Both the position numbers and the translations under genes were made by a program. The notes below the pieces were generated by a model, which was not told the DNA's origin, did not search any database, and worked only from the letters and a program-made list of their open reading frames with translations. Positions 41,403 through 54,480 of a DNA stretch of 64,000 nt are shown one piece after another. This DNA comes from Rhopalosiphum padi. Taxonomy: Eukaryota; Arthropoda; Insecta; Hemiptera; Aphididae. The DNA is taken from assembly GCF_020882245.1 (NCBI RefSeq), contig NC_083598.1:82899714-82963713 (forward strand), in the 5' to 3' direction. The first letter of the stretch is position 1. Each line of letters starts with the position of its first letter.

Positions 41403-42639
41403 GCATCCGAATTGCACGAAAAAAAAATATGTCCGAATTGCATGTCACCTCTTAGAGGGGTATGTTCGAATTGCATGCCGTGTACCCATAAGTTTATTTA
41501 CCTATCATGCACGATGCACTTATGTGCACAACTTAAACTTTATTTTTGACTTTTCTAATTTTTTTTTTTAAAAAATTATCAATAGAAACACTTTATAATA
41601 TGATTGTTACAAGTGTTACAACTGATTATAGTTTCTAGATTAAAATATTTTAATATCCAAGTGATGGCTATTTCCACCATCTATTTGGGCTGAATTTTCT
41701 AATTCTACAATGTGTAAAAACTACAAGGTACAACCAATTATGTTTGCGAATCATTGAATCATTCCATTCCAAACTGAATAGCATATTTTACTCTCCTAAT
41801 ATGCTTCCATTAGTCGATATCTTAAAACAAGTACAATGTAATACATATGTAAAAATGCGTAGTTAAAATTTAAATAATAGACTTCGGGAAATACTAGATT
41901 AACAAAAATTTATAAGTTCAGTGATGACGAAATTGCAAAATAATGAAATAAATAGTATTAAATATGTAGAAAAGTTACATGGTGTTGCCGATAGTACCTA
42001 ATAAAATAATACTTTTCCAAATTTCTATTATTTAACGTTGAATATTTCAACATAGATAATATTATTATACGTATTTTATTATTATTTTATTGTAACATAA
42101 TTTTTCAGTGTAATTTAGGACCCTAAATAATTTTAAACTATTCCCTCTTTAATATTAACTGTTTTACAAAATATTATTACTATTATTATTATATATTTTC
42201 CATATTTATTATTATAAACTATCATCTTTATTATTTTATTATTATATATATACTTATTACTTATATTATATTGTATATTGTCAAAAAACCACCAAATTTT
42301 ATAATATTATTATTTATTTGCAGAAATGCTATGTAAAAATATAAAGTACATTCACTTAATTACCTTAAACTACAATCGTTTTTTTAATATTCACAGTGTC
42401 ATCCATCTCCAATTTAATATAAAAATATTTCAATCTAGAAATTAATTAATTTCTATTCATGCGTTTTTTTTTTTTAATATAGAAAAATCAAAAATAAAGT
42501 AGTTTAAGTTGTGCACATAAATGCATGATAAATAAAGATAAACTTGTAGCCTGTAGGTACACAGCATGCAATTCGGACAGACCTCTCTAAGAGTTGGCAT
42601 GTATAATTTGGACATTCCAATTTATTTTAATTCGGATGC
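41403..42639. mobile_element. Foldback-type element with about 150-bp inverted arms
   Basis: The left arm (about 41403-41560) and right arm (about 42490-42639) are diverged reverse complements. Shared blocks in the same order are GCATCCGAATT, TGTCCGAATTGCATG, CTCTTAGAG, GCATGC-GTGTACC, AAGTTTAT, TATCATGCA and TTATGTGCACAACTTAAAC. The 0.9-kb interior is AT-rich and non-coding. No target duplication is clear. Short ORFs inside the left arm (Cys-rich 63-residue frame) are by-products of the repeat. Confidence 0.8.
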
Positions 42640-45129
42640 ACCGGTATAAGGGAGCTTTATAGTTATCAATGATAACTTATCATACACAAGGTTGGAATAC
42701 ATCGATTTGAATCTTATTTGCATTCTGTTTAAATTTGACAATTTAGCTGCACCTCATAATCTGGATATCAAGACCATATACGCCTGAGAAGTTGTTTATA
42801 AAATAGTAGTTTAGTATTGAGATTGAGTTTTGAGTGGTTAACATTGGATATAAGTTTTTACTTTGAAATTACTACAGGTATCAGTGATGCGAATAAAATT
42901 TAGTATAAATAGCTAAATAATAGTTTTTGAACTTAAAATATAGTTAAAACTTAATATGTTGAAAAATATAATACATGAAAAATATTTGAATTAACAATCC
43001 TATTGTATACTGTGTACACCGGTTAATCATTAACAAATAAACAAAATTTTGAAACTTGTTACGCCATCCTCTTATTTCCTCTTGTCCTTGTAATTTGTAT
43101 AATAACCTTAATCCAACTTTTTCAGATAAATAATACTAATGTATTAAGTTGAGATACTGTTCATATAGGTAATGTAAAAGTATACCTGTAACTTAAAGAA
43201 TACATTTTATCTAACCTAGGCACATGAATATTCATAAACAAATTATTTATGGGTACTATTTTGTTTCATAACAAATCCTTAGATAAGTAAACAAGTAGGT
43301 ATGCCTAATATTTAATAATACTATCTGATTTTAAAATGTATTGATATTACATTCAAAACATTCAATTAAATTTTATCAAAGTACCAAAATTTATCATTTT
43401 TTTAAGCAGAAACTTTTATAATTTGGACGATAAAATAGGTATTATATCTATTATTCCTTAAATTGTTTATGATAGGTTGCCTGTTGCCTGTTGCATATAA
43501 ATAAAAATGTATATATATATTATTATATATTGTGGTATCTATCGAATAAATAATTAGATAAGACTTATCACTTATTTATAATGTTAAATTCATATGGTTA
43601 AATTATAACACTAAATAATATATATATATTTATTTATTATTAAATCAGATGCTGGCTCTCAAAATGTGTAACTATTTGAATAATAATTATATTATTCACT
43701 AAGCACTTATAGTTTCTAGATGATGTCGATTTTAGGTTATATATCTACATAGTGTGTCTGTAGACGTTTATTAAACTGAAAATAATTATTTCGATTTTTA
43801 GTTTTTTCGTAGATTATTTATATATTTACAAATTATGTAAAATATTTAAATATACTACATAAATTATCTTCATACTTTAATCTGTTTAATCTATTTAAAC
43901 TTATCGATCAATTATACGTATTTAGACATCCTATAGATCTGAAGTTTTTACTGGGAAATAGAAAAATTATAAATCAATAATTAAGTAATATAATAAAAAC
44001 ATCTAAAAAATAATCAGTTTATACTATACATATATAGGTTTATTAAAAAACAAATACAAGTGTATCATAATTTATTGATTACAAAATTAATATAGGTTAG
44101 CATTGAAATTATTGAAACATTTATCTTTAAAATTTAATTCTACACGACAACACAGGATATCCTGGATAAATAAATTGTAATAATGGATATTACTATGTTT
44201 ATCCTTGATAGATATTTAAAATTTTTTATACCTACTTATATCTCATTAGTTTATAAAAAAAATAATAATTAAAAGAGCCACAGGAGATATTATTTACGAT
44301 CTTAATATTTTATAAATAATAGTACTTAACATATATCTTTAGATATTATTTTGTTACTCCTTAATAATGACCTATGCATTATAAACTATACTCTAATATG
44401 TCTTATTCAATTTTTTGTTAGAGGCTAACATAATGATTAATAATTATTTTTTATAGCACCTTACGATAGTCATGATTAAGCTTATAAGAATTGAGGACTG
44501 GCTATATACTGATCATTGATTACGGATCAATGATCATGGTAAATAATAACATAGGAACAGTGTATGTAAATTATACTTTATAAATGATATGTTATACAGT
44601 GCAGCTCTTAAATAAAATGCCTTTCACCTAGATAATTTGTGAGATAATTTAAAAGTAAAAAAAAATTTTTTTAACAGTATAGGTACATATTATAATGTAT
44701 TTGTTTTTCTTATATGAACTATTTAAAACGTAAAATGAAAATAGTGAAACATTTCATCTCTGACAATAATTGTATATGTAATAAGTATTATATAGGTACA
44801 TGATACATTATTCATAATATTGTGTTTTATATTTTTATAATTCATCATACAAAGAAAAATAGGTAATATACTAATAAACACGTACTTTTTTTAAATATAA
44901 ATAAAATATTATATAATAATAATATTTTGTTTAACTTATAAATATATGTATTTACCTATGTACAATGTACATAATTATAGTAGATATATAGGTAATATAA
45001 TATTATAATATGTTTATAGTACATGCCTTTTTATTTTAATTTATAATTGATAATTTATGATAAATGAGTCAATGAGTTTAAATGACAATTATACGAAACA
45101 GATATTTGAATTTTAATATTTAGGTATAA
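42640..45129. other. AT-rich gene-free region
   Basis: No coding, RNA-gene or clear repeat signature except an 11-bp hairpin (TGATCATTGAT at 44510-44520, complement at 44526-44536, 5-base loop). Confidence 0.5.
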
Positions 45130-45700
45130 ATTAGATTTTAAAAATGTATAGATTCTGAGCAGAGCAACAAATTTATTGATTTTACAATGATGCATTTTTT
45201 TTTTGTATTTATAAAGCATAATAAAAAGTCTGAAAATTAATCTATTTTTTACCTTGAGGTTGGTTTTGGATAGAAAATTGAATCTAGTTTGTACTCTTGA
45301 GAAATCAAAATTGATAATTATAATTGAAAAAAAAAATAATAAATAATAAATAAAATTTGTTTGTTGCAATTCTAAAACATATAACCACTACAGTTAGGTA
45401 CTTGACATTTTCATCAAACATTAATGTTAGCATTTTTTACACATATATAATTTTTTAAATATATTGATTTTTGGATTTATATTTTTATACATTTTAAATT
45501 GAAATTTTTTTCTACAAATGTTTGTAAAAAGTTATTTGCTGGGTTACCATTTTTTAAAATTAGAATACAATAAAGATTGTCAGGATCAAACATTTGTTTT
45601 TTTTATGTATGTATGAAAATAATAAAAATGTATAGTCATAATTTTTTTTGTATGACATCGTAAAAGTTACGATAATTTTTGGCAGTAAAAAATGTTTAGA
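45130..45700. repeat. Dispersed repeat family B, copy 2
   Basis: It carries GATTCTGAGC, TGATTTTACAATGATGCA, CCTTGAGGTTGGTTTTGG, ATAGAAAATTGAATCTAGTTTGTACT, and downstream GTACTTGACATTTTCATCAAA, all matching 48770-49420 in order. The complementary strand shows a short open frame in both copies, but neither extends into a recognisable protein. Confidence 0.7.
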
Positions 45701-46036
45701 TTAAAATTTAATACATGTTCTTCATAAGTAATTTATATTAGAAATTTAATATCTAATACAATATACCAATATACTATTACAATTTTTTGTTATAGATATT
45801 TGTAGTTCAAATTTGGATGAAATTACATATTTTACTGATGTATAAAAGTGTTAGTTTTTTTTGTTATAATTCAAAAACATTAAGGCTTTGTAATTATAAT
45901 TTGTACGTATACGACAAATTTACCATAGGAATACGTAATGACATTATCAAAATATGTAGATTAATTTTAAGATATTATATATATTTATACAATGAACCTA
46001 TTTGTAATGTTATACGGTATAGTGGTATTAATACAG

Positions 46037-46208
46037 AAGTTAATAAAAATAGGTGTCCCTAATGAGGGATTTCCTACCATGTTATTATTAGTTCATAGTT
46101 TTTCTTTCTCTCACCATAATTATTACTTATTGTACACCCCTGTATAGATTGTAATATTCAAAATAAAGTCATTTTTTTAAAAAAAAAAAAAAAAAGTTAA
46201 TAAAAATA
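46037..46208 (+). mobile_element. 5'-truncated poly(A) retroinsertion with target duplication
   Basis: A 142-bp insert (46052-46193) ends in an AATAAAG signal, a short T-run and a poly(A) tail. It is flanked by AAGTTAATAAAAATA at 46037-46051 and the same string at about 46194-46208. This is the classic product of LINE-mediated target-primed reverse transcription. The body (GGTGTCCCTAATGAGGG at its 5' end) is non-coding, probably a LINE 3' UTR. Confidence 0.85.
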
Positions 46209-46689
46209 ATATAATATGATATAAATATAAATTACCTATTATAGTAATTAAATATTAATAATATAATAAATGCAATGTTTTCAAAAAAAATTAAGTCAAC
46301 CTACCGGTCCTACCATAATACTAATAATAAAATAAAGGATTAATAGTTAAGTTACAACAAATTTAAATCATGAAATATATTTAGTGATTTAGGTTGATAA
46401 ACCGTCTTGGATCAGAAATCAGAATAGTTTTTCATTTAAAATAATAGGTTTATCATTAAATTCAAACTTAACACATTCAACATAGTGACCAATTCGATAC
46501 CTAATTTACAACAGGGCGGTACACTGATACACACTTGTCCACATTTTGTGTTCTTTGTTGAAATGCTGTGTTTGATAAAAAAATCTTGAAAATTTAATAC
46601 ATAATTCTTCATAAGTTTTTTTAATGGAATTGAAAAACAAAGCTTAGCGTAATGACACGTTCATTTTTATAAGCGTTTTTCGCCATTTG

Positions 46690-47797
46690 AACTTCAAATA
46701 ATAATAATAATAATAATAAATAATAAATAAAAGTTTATTGCAACAACATCAAATTATGACAAATTGACAAAATTAGAAATCCACACGTAAAATTCTACTC
46801 AAACGATTTTATTATTTTATTGTATAGTTCAATAATATTATTATCTAATTAAATTATTATTTTATATACATAACAAATTGTTTATAATACTAATACCAAT
46901 TTTAAATAATTATTAGCGTTTGAAATTTTTTGTTGGTTAATATTTTTTATAAAGTAAAAGAAGTTGAAAAGATCTACAAGATCTTTCGTAGGTTTTTCTT
47001 ATATTTTTAGTTTAAAAGTATTAAAAATGTATAAACCCATTTTTTAAAAAAAAATTTCAAGTTAAAATTTTACAAAATTGGATATTTAAATAAAAAATAA
47101 ATATTTTAACTAGGGATTTTATTTAACTTAAAATATATTAGGTATGAACTTGCAAATTTTCACAATTGCCTTCATAAATATATAATTATTATTAATAAAA
47201 TATTAGAAATATAAAAATATAGCTAACCCATATTATTTTTAGTATATTATTATAGTTAATAAAACACATATATCTATTATTAAGTTGTTTTATGACAAAA
47301 ATTACAATAAATTAATCAATAAATACTATATTATATATTTAATTATTGTAATTTGTATTTGTAAAATTATACTATTTTCTAATTGTGTATTTTATATTTT
47401 TATATTTTCAATTAATTAATTATATAATAATCACAACACAATATATTTTATAATATAGCAAATAAATAATGATCAATTTAAGGTACGTGGATTATTATTA
47501 TTCTTTTACGATATTTTTCTGTTTATGAGATATTTATTTATGATGTATACTGTATTTCTGTTGTATACATATTCTTCTTTTTCTGCTGAAATTAAGTATC
47601 TACTCTTTGAGAGTTTTCGCCACCATAACAATTTCCTTTCACTTAACTGTCTTGTACTATCGTCTACCATTCATGCACTCTTAATTTATTGACATTTTCT
47701 TCTATCTTATCCATTACTTTCTAGGTCTCCCACTCTTCCACGAGGTCTCTCCCCGTAGATTTTCATTTCAGCACTGATCTAAGCGTCTCGTTCTGAC
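46690..47797 (-). mobile_element. Decayed LINE, reverse-transcriptase C-terminal remnant and tail
   Basis: On the minus strand, 47797-47610 translates with frameshifts and stops to GRPRK, then MDKIEENVNKLRVHEW, then TIVQD. This matches the GRPxxxW-x-D-x-I ... W-x-x-x-A-x-D-R pattern at the C-terminal end of many LINE reverse-transcriptase ORFs. On the same strand, AATAAACTTTTATTTATTATT at about 46735-46700 looks like a LINE 3' tail. Joining the two as one element is inference. Confidence 0.5.
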
Positions 47798-48769
47798 AAG
47801 TGACTTTTTGTCCCAAGAAATTTGATCAGTCAACTTGTTTAGGGTATGAGATGTGTGACTGTGTATTATCAAATAAAATCATGATTGTCAGACCTTAGAC
47901 TGTACACCTAATAAATAAATTAGTAATGAAGTACACCTATATTGGCTATTACTATATAAAATTAAACACAATTCTGGGCGATTCTTTTAAAACAGGACAC
48001 TCATTATATTATAAAAGTTAGTTTTAATACATAATATAAGTAGTCTGTATCACAAATTGTATATACACTGGTTAGTAATAGTAGTAATACTATTATAAAG
48101 CATAATATAGTAACTATATAAAGATATAATGTAGATACCTGCAGTTAGTAGATATCCTTGAGGCTTATTCTTCCGTCTGCTTTTAACTACAGCTGTGGGT
48201 TATATAAAAAAAAATATTGTGAATTATTAAAATTACATCTTTGTGACTGTATTATAATAATGTTGTCATGTTTCCTGTTTGTTTTAACAGTCAAATGTTT
48301 TTAATGATTTATGTACTCGTATATAATATATATATATATTATACATATTAGTGTGTATATTTAAATTTGAATACTATTGTTCTCTATTGTTTATAATATG
48401 TGTATACTTTATTGTGTATCAGGTACAATAATATGATTTGGTATTATATTTTTAAAATATAAAAATACACGGTAAATAATTTAAAAGTTATGATATTAAG
48501 TATTTCGAATTTAGACTTTTGAAAGTACCTACTTAAATATATACATAGGTACATGACGGTTTACAATTAACAAATAATAAGATATCTTAAAAATAATATG
48601 TATAGTAATAACAGGTATCTCGACTATCTCGTATAACATTACTTACTCGAAAATCAGATTAAATGAATTGTTATAGGTATTCGTTAACAATAGGATCATC
48701 GAAAACAATTTTCTAAATAAACAAGTTTAATATAGCTATAATATAGCATCAAATATTTTTTATACCGAA
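47798..48769. other. AT-rich gene-free region
   Basis: Nothing beyond a TA-rich microsatellite near 48320-48340. Confidence 0.45.
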
Positions 48770-49420
48770 TTAATGTTATTAATATATTGATTTTACAATG
48801 ATGTATGTGTGCGCGTGTGTTTTTGTGTGTCTGATACACGATAAATGTCGAAAAAATGTTTCAACATTTTCAACTTTGAGGGTGGTTTTGAATAGAAAAT
48901 TAGACCTAGTTTGTACTTTTAATTGGTAATTCCTAGTAATCTGCAAAATAAAACAAACAAAATTCAAGGAAAAATGAAAATTGTTATACGTAAATCTAGT
49001 TTTTTGATAAAATTGATTTTTTATTTTTGTGTAACTCATAGTTCCTTGAAATTTTCACCAAATGTTTATTAGTAATTTTTATTATTTTCAAAATATTTTT
49101 GTTCTTTTTAAGCTATTAATAGGTATTTAAAAATTATTCGACGAGTAAAATTTTAATACAAAATACAAAGTTCTAATACTAATTAAAAAATAATGAAAAT
49201 ACATACTCACAATATTTTTTTATAAACGATAATAAATTAGAATTTTGAAAAAATTCGTAAAATCTTGAAAATTTTCAAAATATATATTTTTTTTATATCT
49301 AAGATTTGAGAATTGAATACAAGATTTTTTTATAAGTTTTTAAGCTTTTAGTAAAAAAAAAAAATGTCAAATTATTTTTTAATAAGTATTTGAAAATTCG
49401 AGGAATTCAATTAAGGAAAA
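48770..49420. repeat. Dispersed repeat family B, copy 3
   Basis: It carries TTGATTTTACAATGATGTA, a GTGTGCGCGTGTGT microsatellite-like block, CTTTGAGGGTGGTTTTGAATAG, AAAATTAGACCTAGTTTGTACTTTT, then CCTTGAAATTTTCACCAAATGTTTATTAG. The last block is also matched near 60020-60060. Confidence 0.7.
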
Positions 49421-50120
49421 AATAGAAATGGACGATAATTGCTTTGCGAATAATCCTGTATTTTTATATGCAAACAAAAATGTTTTTGTTTTACTTGTCT
49501 GACATTCAATACTTCCAGGTAACAGGTTGTTACAACTTACAATGCAATATTATATAAAGACATTCATTTTTAAATTTTAGTGTCTACACGTGTATTTACT
49601 GTTTTCTCAATGACTCACATTTGTCATGTTTTCTTTAACGTATTCTTTTTTTCAGTGTTAATTTATCTCATTAAAACTAAGTTTCGACTAAACTTCTAAA
49701 ATTGTTTTTTCGGCCATTATCCCATAATTTACATAGTATAAATATTCGTTATTTATACATTCCTGACTATTTAGAAAATTAAAATGTATCAGTATGTATA
49801 ATGTATATTGTTATATTTTTACTATAAGTACGTACATAAATAATTATTATAAATACAAGTAAATACTTTCTTAATAATTATGGTTTTAAATTCATTTATA
49901 TAGAACGTATTTTCAACGAATTGTCATTATAAAAATATATGTATTTATAAATCTGTGTATCAGATTGTATACTCTGATGAGAGTGTGTACATCTATCTCA
50001 ATCATTTGTTTTAAAATATATGATAAATAATAATAATAATTGAAAATTTGTGTTTTTTTCATTTAAATTAGTGACACCATTCCTACTGTTGAATCATACC
50101 AACTGTAGCAAATTTCATAA

Positions 50121-50350
50121 GTAATTTAAGTGGATGGGCGGGTGTAAACACCTTCAGCTTGAATTTGGAGAAAATCGGCAAGCTTTAAACTACTATGTCT
50201 CAAGAGAGACTAGAATTTTGATTATTACTACTTGTAAAATTAGAGTTAATAAACCTCTGATGAGTTGAGTTGAGTGGCAGGTATTATACTATCTAGGTAC
50301 TATATAGAAATTTGTCATAGGGATTTCAGATGACACTGGAGCCATTAATT
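50121..50350. repeat. Dispersed repeat family A, copy 2
   Basis: The partner of 16637-16850, in the same orientation: GTAATTTAAGTGGATGGGCG, AACACCT, GTTAATAAACCTCTGATGAG, TATATAGAAATT and TTTCAGATGA. Ends are approximate; no target duplication was identified. Confidence 0.6.
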
Positions 50351-53300
50351 TAAAATATTTAAATATTATATAGGTAATCAATTCAGCAAATATTTAGCCT
50401 ATTTAATACTGTAACGATAAGTATTTATTATTAATTATTATTATACATATATATATATATAAGTAATTATCAATTTAAATTTGTTGGTTGGTATATGGTA
50501 TAATAAGGCCTTATTTTTTATTAAGGTCGTAAACGTTAGAAAAATAAAATAAAAACAAAACATAGCTAAAATATAGAAAAACGAAAACAAAATCGTAAAA
50601 CCAAAAAACAATAAAATAATTTAAAAAAAAAACAATAACAAAATCATAAAACAGAGACAAAATACTTAAAAATTATAATATTAATAACGTCATACACCAT
50701 AGTAAAACGAAACAATGTCAACTACCAGATTAATTTCTACTAAAAATTAAAATATTTTTTTATTTACTTCTATAACTTTATTAAAATTGTATTATTGAAT
50801 ATTTATGTATAGGTATATATTTTATTATTTTATTTGGAAATTACTATTATACTGTGTGCATATTTATTTTTAAATGAATTATTATGTATGCATTTATTAT
50901 GTCTATGTATATATTATACATATATTATTATTCAGATATTCAACAACATCATATCAATTGGTTAAAGGCAGTGACAAATAGTTTATTTTTGTGGTATTGA
51001 GATTAAACAATGTTAATAGTAGGTAATAGGTAATCATGTATTTTGTGTTTTTTTACAAGTGCATCAATAACAAAATCATAGATTTTATGATTGTTGTAAT
51101 TTTTAATTATTGTAAAAAAAATAATCACTTATAGGTAATTTAATGATGATGTCAGAATATTGGTATCTATATTTGAATATAACTTGAAAACCTTCGATTA
51201 CACATCAAATTTCTAGGTATTTTTTTTTTTGTCAATTAAAGAATGGATAATATTATGTTTATTATTATTGCATTAGAACTCGTTATAATTAGTAGAGAGC
51301 TCCTAAAACTTAGGTAGAAAACTAAATTCTAAAACTGCATTACTCACTGTATATATTTAATATATTTACTTTTATAACAATAATATGAGATTCAGTAATT
51401 TTTCTCTATAGTCCATAGAAAATACATTAAAAAAACCTTATAGCATACTCGTATATCGATAATATGTTGTTTACATATTTTTACGCATTAAATAATGATG
51501 GTAAGAAATACTTAATCTATAGTATCGTTGTATATTATATATTATTTATATAGATGTCGTTTAAAATGGATGCGATGAACTTAGCTGATGACGTCATATA
51601 ATATAAATTATTTGTTTGTATTAAAATTATGATTTAAGACTGAATTGAGATTTAACAATGTGGCGATGTGTATATAAATAACTATACCTACCTATACAAT
51701 ATACATATAAGTATATTTGTTAATATTATTAATTTATAATCTAATGAAATCGTGTGCGTGAGAAGATTTTATAAAACTATATGCATATATATATATACGG
51801 CATATAGTTGTACGCGTTTTTTATCGTTACCTATGTGTTGTATAAACTATGAAGAGATTTAAACGCATATTTGTCACACGATAAAAATACGCCAAAATAT
51901 GTTTATACTGTACGTTGTACACCATACGAAATATGAATGTTTTATAAGTTATAATTTATTGCACATTGACTATAGATATACAATTATTGAATAAAGAGAC
52001 AAAATTATATTTTGGGAAAATCCGTTTTATAATATATTGAGTGGTGGAACCCGGAACCGCAGCTTTATGTATATTATGGTTCGTCATTGGTAAGTACCTA
52101 CCTAACTTAATTGCTCACTGAGAGTTTGTGTTTTAAAAAAAATGCAATTGATTTTTAAGGGTAGTAAAAAATAAACTAAAAAATATTGTATAAGAATTGC
52201 CAGTAACTAAAATGTTGATTAGAAGGAGGGCATGGCCAATAAGAAAACATTAATTTGTAAATCAATTATTATAGTTTGTGTTTAATTATACATTTTTATA
52301 CATTTTAAATAATATGAAAAATTGGTTTTTAAATTGTGTTATAACGCAAGCCCAACAATTTTTAATTTTCAATAATTATTGTGTCCAGTACAATAGCTGA
52401 AGAAGTTTATATCTATATAAGAACTAGTACCATAAAATCTTTTAATTTTGAGATTTCCGACATAGATGATTATAAAATTAAGAATTAAGAATTTAAGAGT
52501 TTCGCATGAACTTTAAATTTGAATGTATAATACAGGAAATATTATTATAATTTATAGGGCTCCATTGTTTTCGTCCCCAATGGCTATGCGCTTATGTCAC
52601 TGTACTGATGTATACACTTGTCGGTCATATTTATAGAAATACCACTTTATCAATATGTCTATAACTATATATTACAACAGTATAGTAGCGTATACGAAAT
52701 TGTTTGATAATTGGGGAGGTGAAGAATTTGAAAATAAATGAAAACCTACACTATTGTAGGTACAAGATAAAATTTAAAATAATTAAGCGCCTAGGTGCTA
52801 TCACTGCTATCATATTGATATGATATAATATATTGTAGTACAGTATTGCGTGTTATTGATAAAAACTTAACATTAGCTGTGTTACAAATTACAATAAAAT
52901 TAGTTTTTATTTATATAAATTTGTAAAAACGTCTTAAGACAAAATATAATTGTTTTTAATATTTAAAAAAAAATAATGATTAATGATTAGCTAATTGTTC
53001 TAGAATTATCTATTATTAATTTAACATTGAATTTGCAATTTAATGTATAAACACTTATACATACTGTATTTTACTTAGAATTTATTTCAATCAAAAATTG
53101 TTAAAATAAGCAAATACACAATAATATGTAATATATGTATTATACTTCATATTATACATAATAATTTACCAATTACACTCAACCCCCTTTTTTATTATGC
53201 ATTTATTAATTTATATTCAAATTCTAATTTTTGACATTCTTAAGAGTACTTAAAAACCATAGTCTTAGAACATTATTTATTAAATCTTAATAATATGTAT

Positions 53301-54480
53301 CTAATACCTATACCTAATAAGGTACATGTCAAATATTATTAAGGACTATTATACTCAATAGGTATATAACGTTTAATAATTCATAAACTACGTGTTCAAA
53401 CTTGAAATTTCAATTAAGATGATTCATTATTTAAAAAAAAATGTGGTTCTTATTTGAATAAAGAAGTTTGTATGTTCATGGGAGTCATGGGACTTTATCT
53501 TTAAATGGCATAATGAGTTTTAAATATATAAAAATATGTTGTTTTTAGGTACACTAAAAATTTCAAAAAATTGAAATTTGAATTAATGTGTAACTTAAGG
53601 GAAAATGGGTTTGAACATGTTTGATGAATCAACCTGCATATAATATATTATATGCTATACATAAACTATACATAAACGCCTGTGTATAAATGCATAAAAC
53701 TTTTTTAGGAAATTTCTATATAAACTTTTTTTTGTTATTTTTGACATCTAATTAGTCGGTGTATAATTATTAAAAGTAAATTATACTACCTTGTTTACTT
53801 ATATGTATAATAAGTAATTATTATAATATACATGTCCATTTATATTTTATAAATATGTACAAATAAAATCCGAAAAGTGAACTCGTGTACTTTGCTATAC
53901 TACTGTACTTAGACATACTCGAACATACATTGGTTTTGTCTCTTATCGAATAATATAATATATTAGTGTACAAAGAAAACATGTCATGTGCACAAAAACA
54001 AATAGATACCAGAAAAAACATCGGGTGAAATAAAATTCTGTGGTCTGCGGATATGCGATATATGTATACATATAAAATATATTATTACGCGGATTGCGAA
54101 TTATTATGTGCATTATTACGCGGATGTAATAATATAATATTATCTGCAATATAGTATAGCCGCGTGAGTATAATATTTATATGTATTATAATTTATAATA
54201 ATATGATATTACGAGTATATTACTTATACGTATAGCATAAATACGACGTATAAAATTGACGAATTGGCATATTACATTATTATTATTATTATTCTATAAA
54301 TTTATTATTGCGCAGAGTGCAAATTTTCATATATATATAATTATCAGTCACGTTTGATGTTTGTATTTTCTGTATCCTTATAAACTTTTATACTTACTAT
54401 TATTATAATGTTTATATATATATATATATATGAAAAATCGCGATGATAAGTACATAATATAACACCGTGTTATATAGCTA
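50351..54480. other. AT-rich gene-free region
   Basis: No supported gene. It has TA tracts (50449-50461, 54412-54431), a CRE-type palindrome TGACGTCA at 51589-51596, and a local repeat ATTACGCGGAT near 54085 and 54114. The sequence becomes richer in CG toward 54480. Confidence 0.45.

Noticed and set aside
41358..41549. Cys-rich 63-residue ORF resembling a zinc-binding protein
   Set aside because: The cysteines come from repeated GAATTGCATG-type units in the left arm of the foldback element. The same units recur inverted at 42.5-42.6 kb.
45817..46062. 81-residue plus-strand ORF
   Set aside because: AT-rich, no motif, and its end runs into the retroinsertion at 46052.
51589..51596. CRE palindrome TGACGTCA as a functional regulatory site
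   Set aside because: An 8-bp palindrome in a gene-free stretch is expected occasionally; no nearby promoter supports a role.
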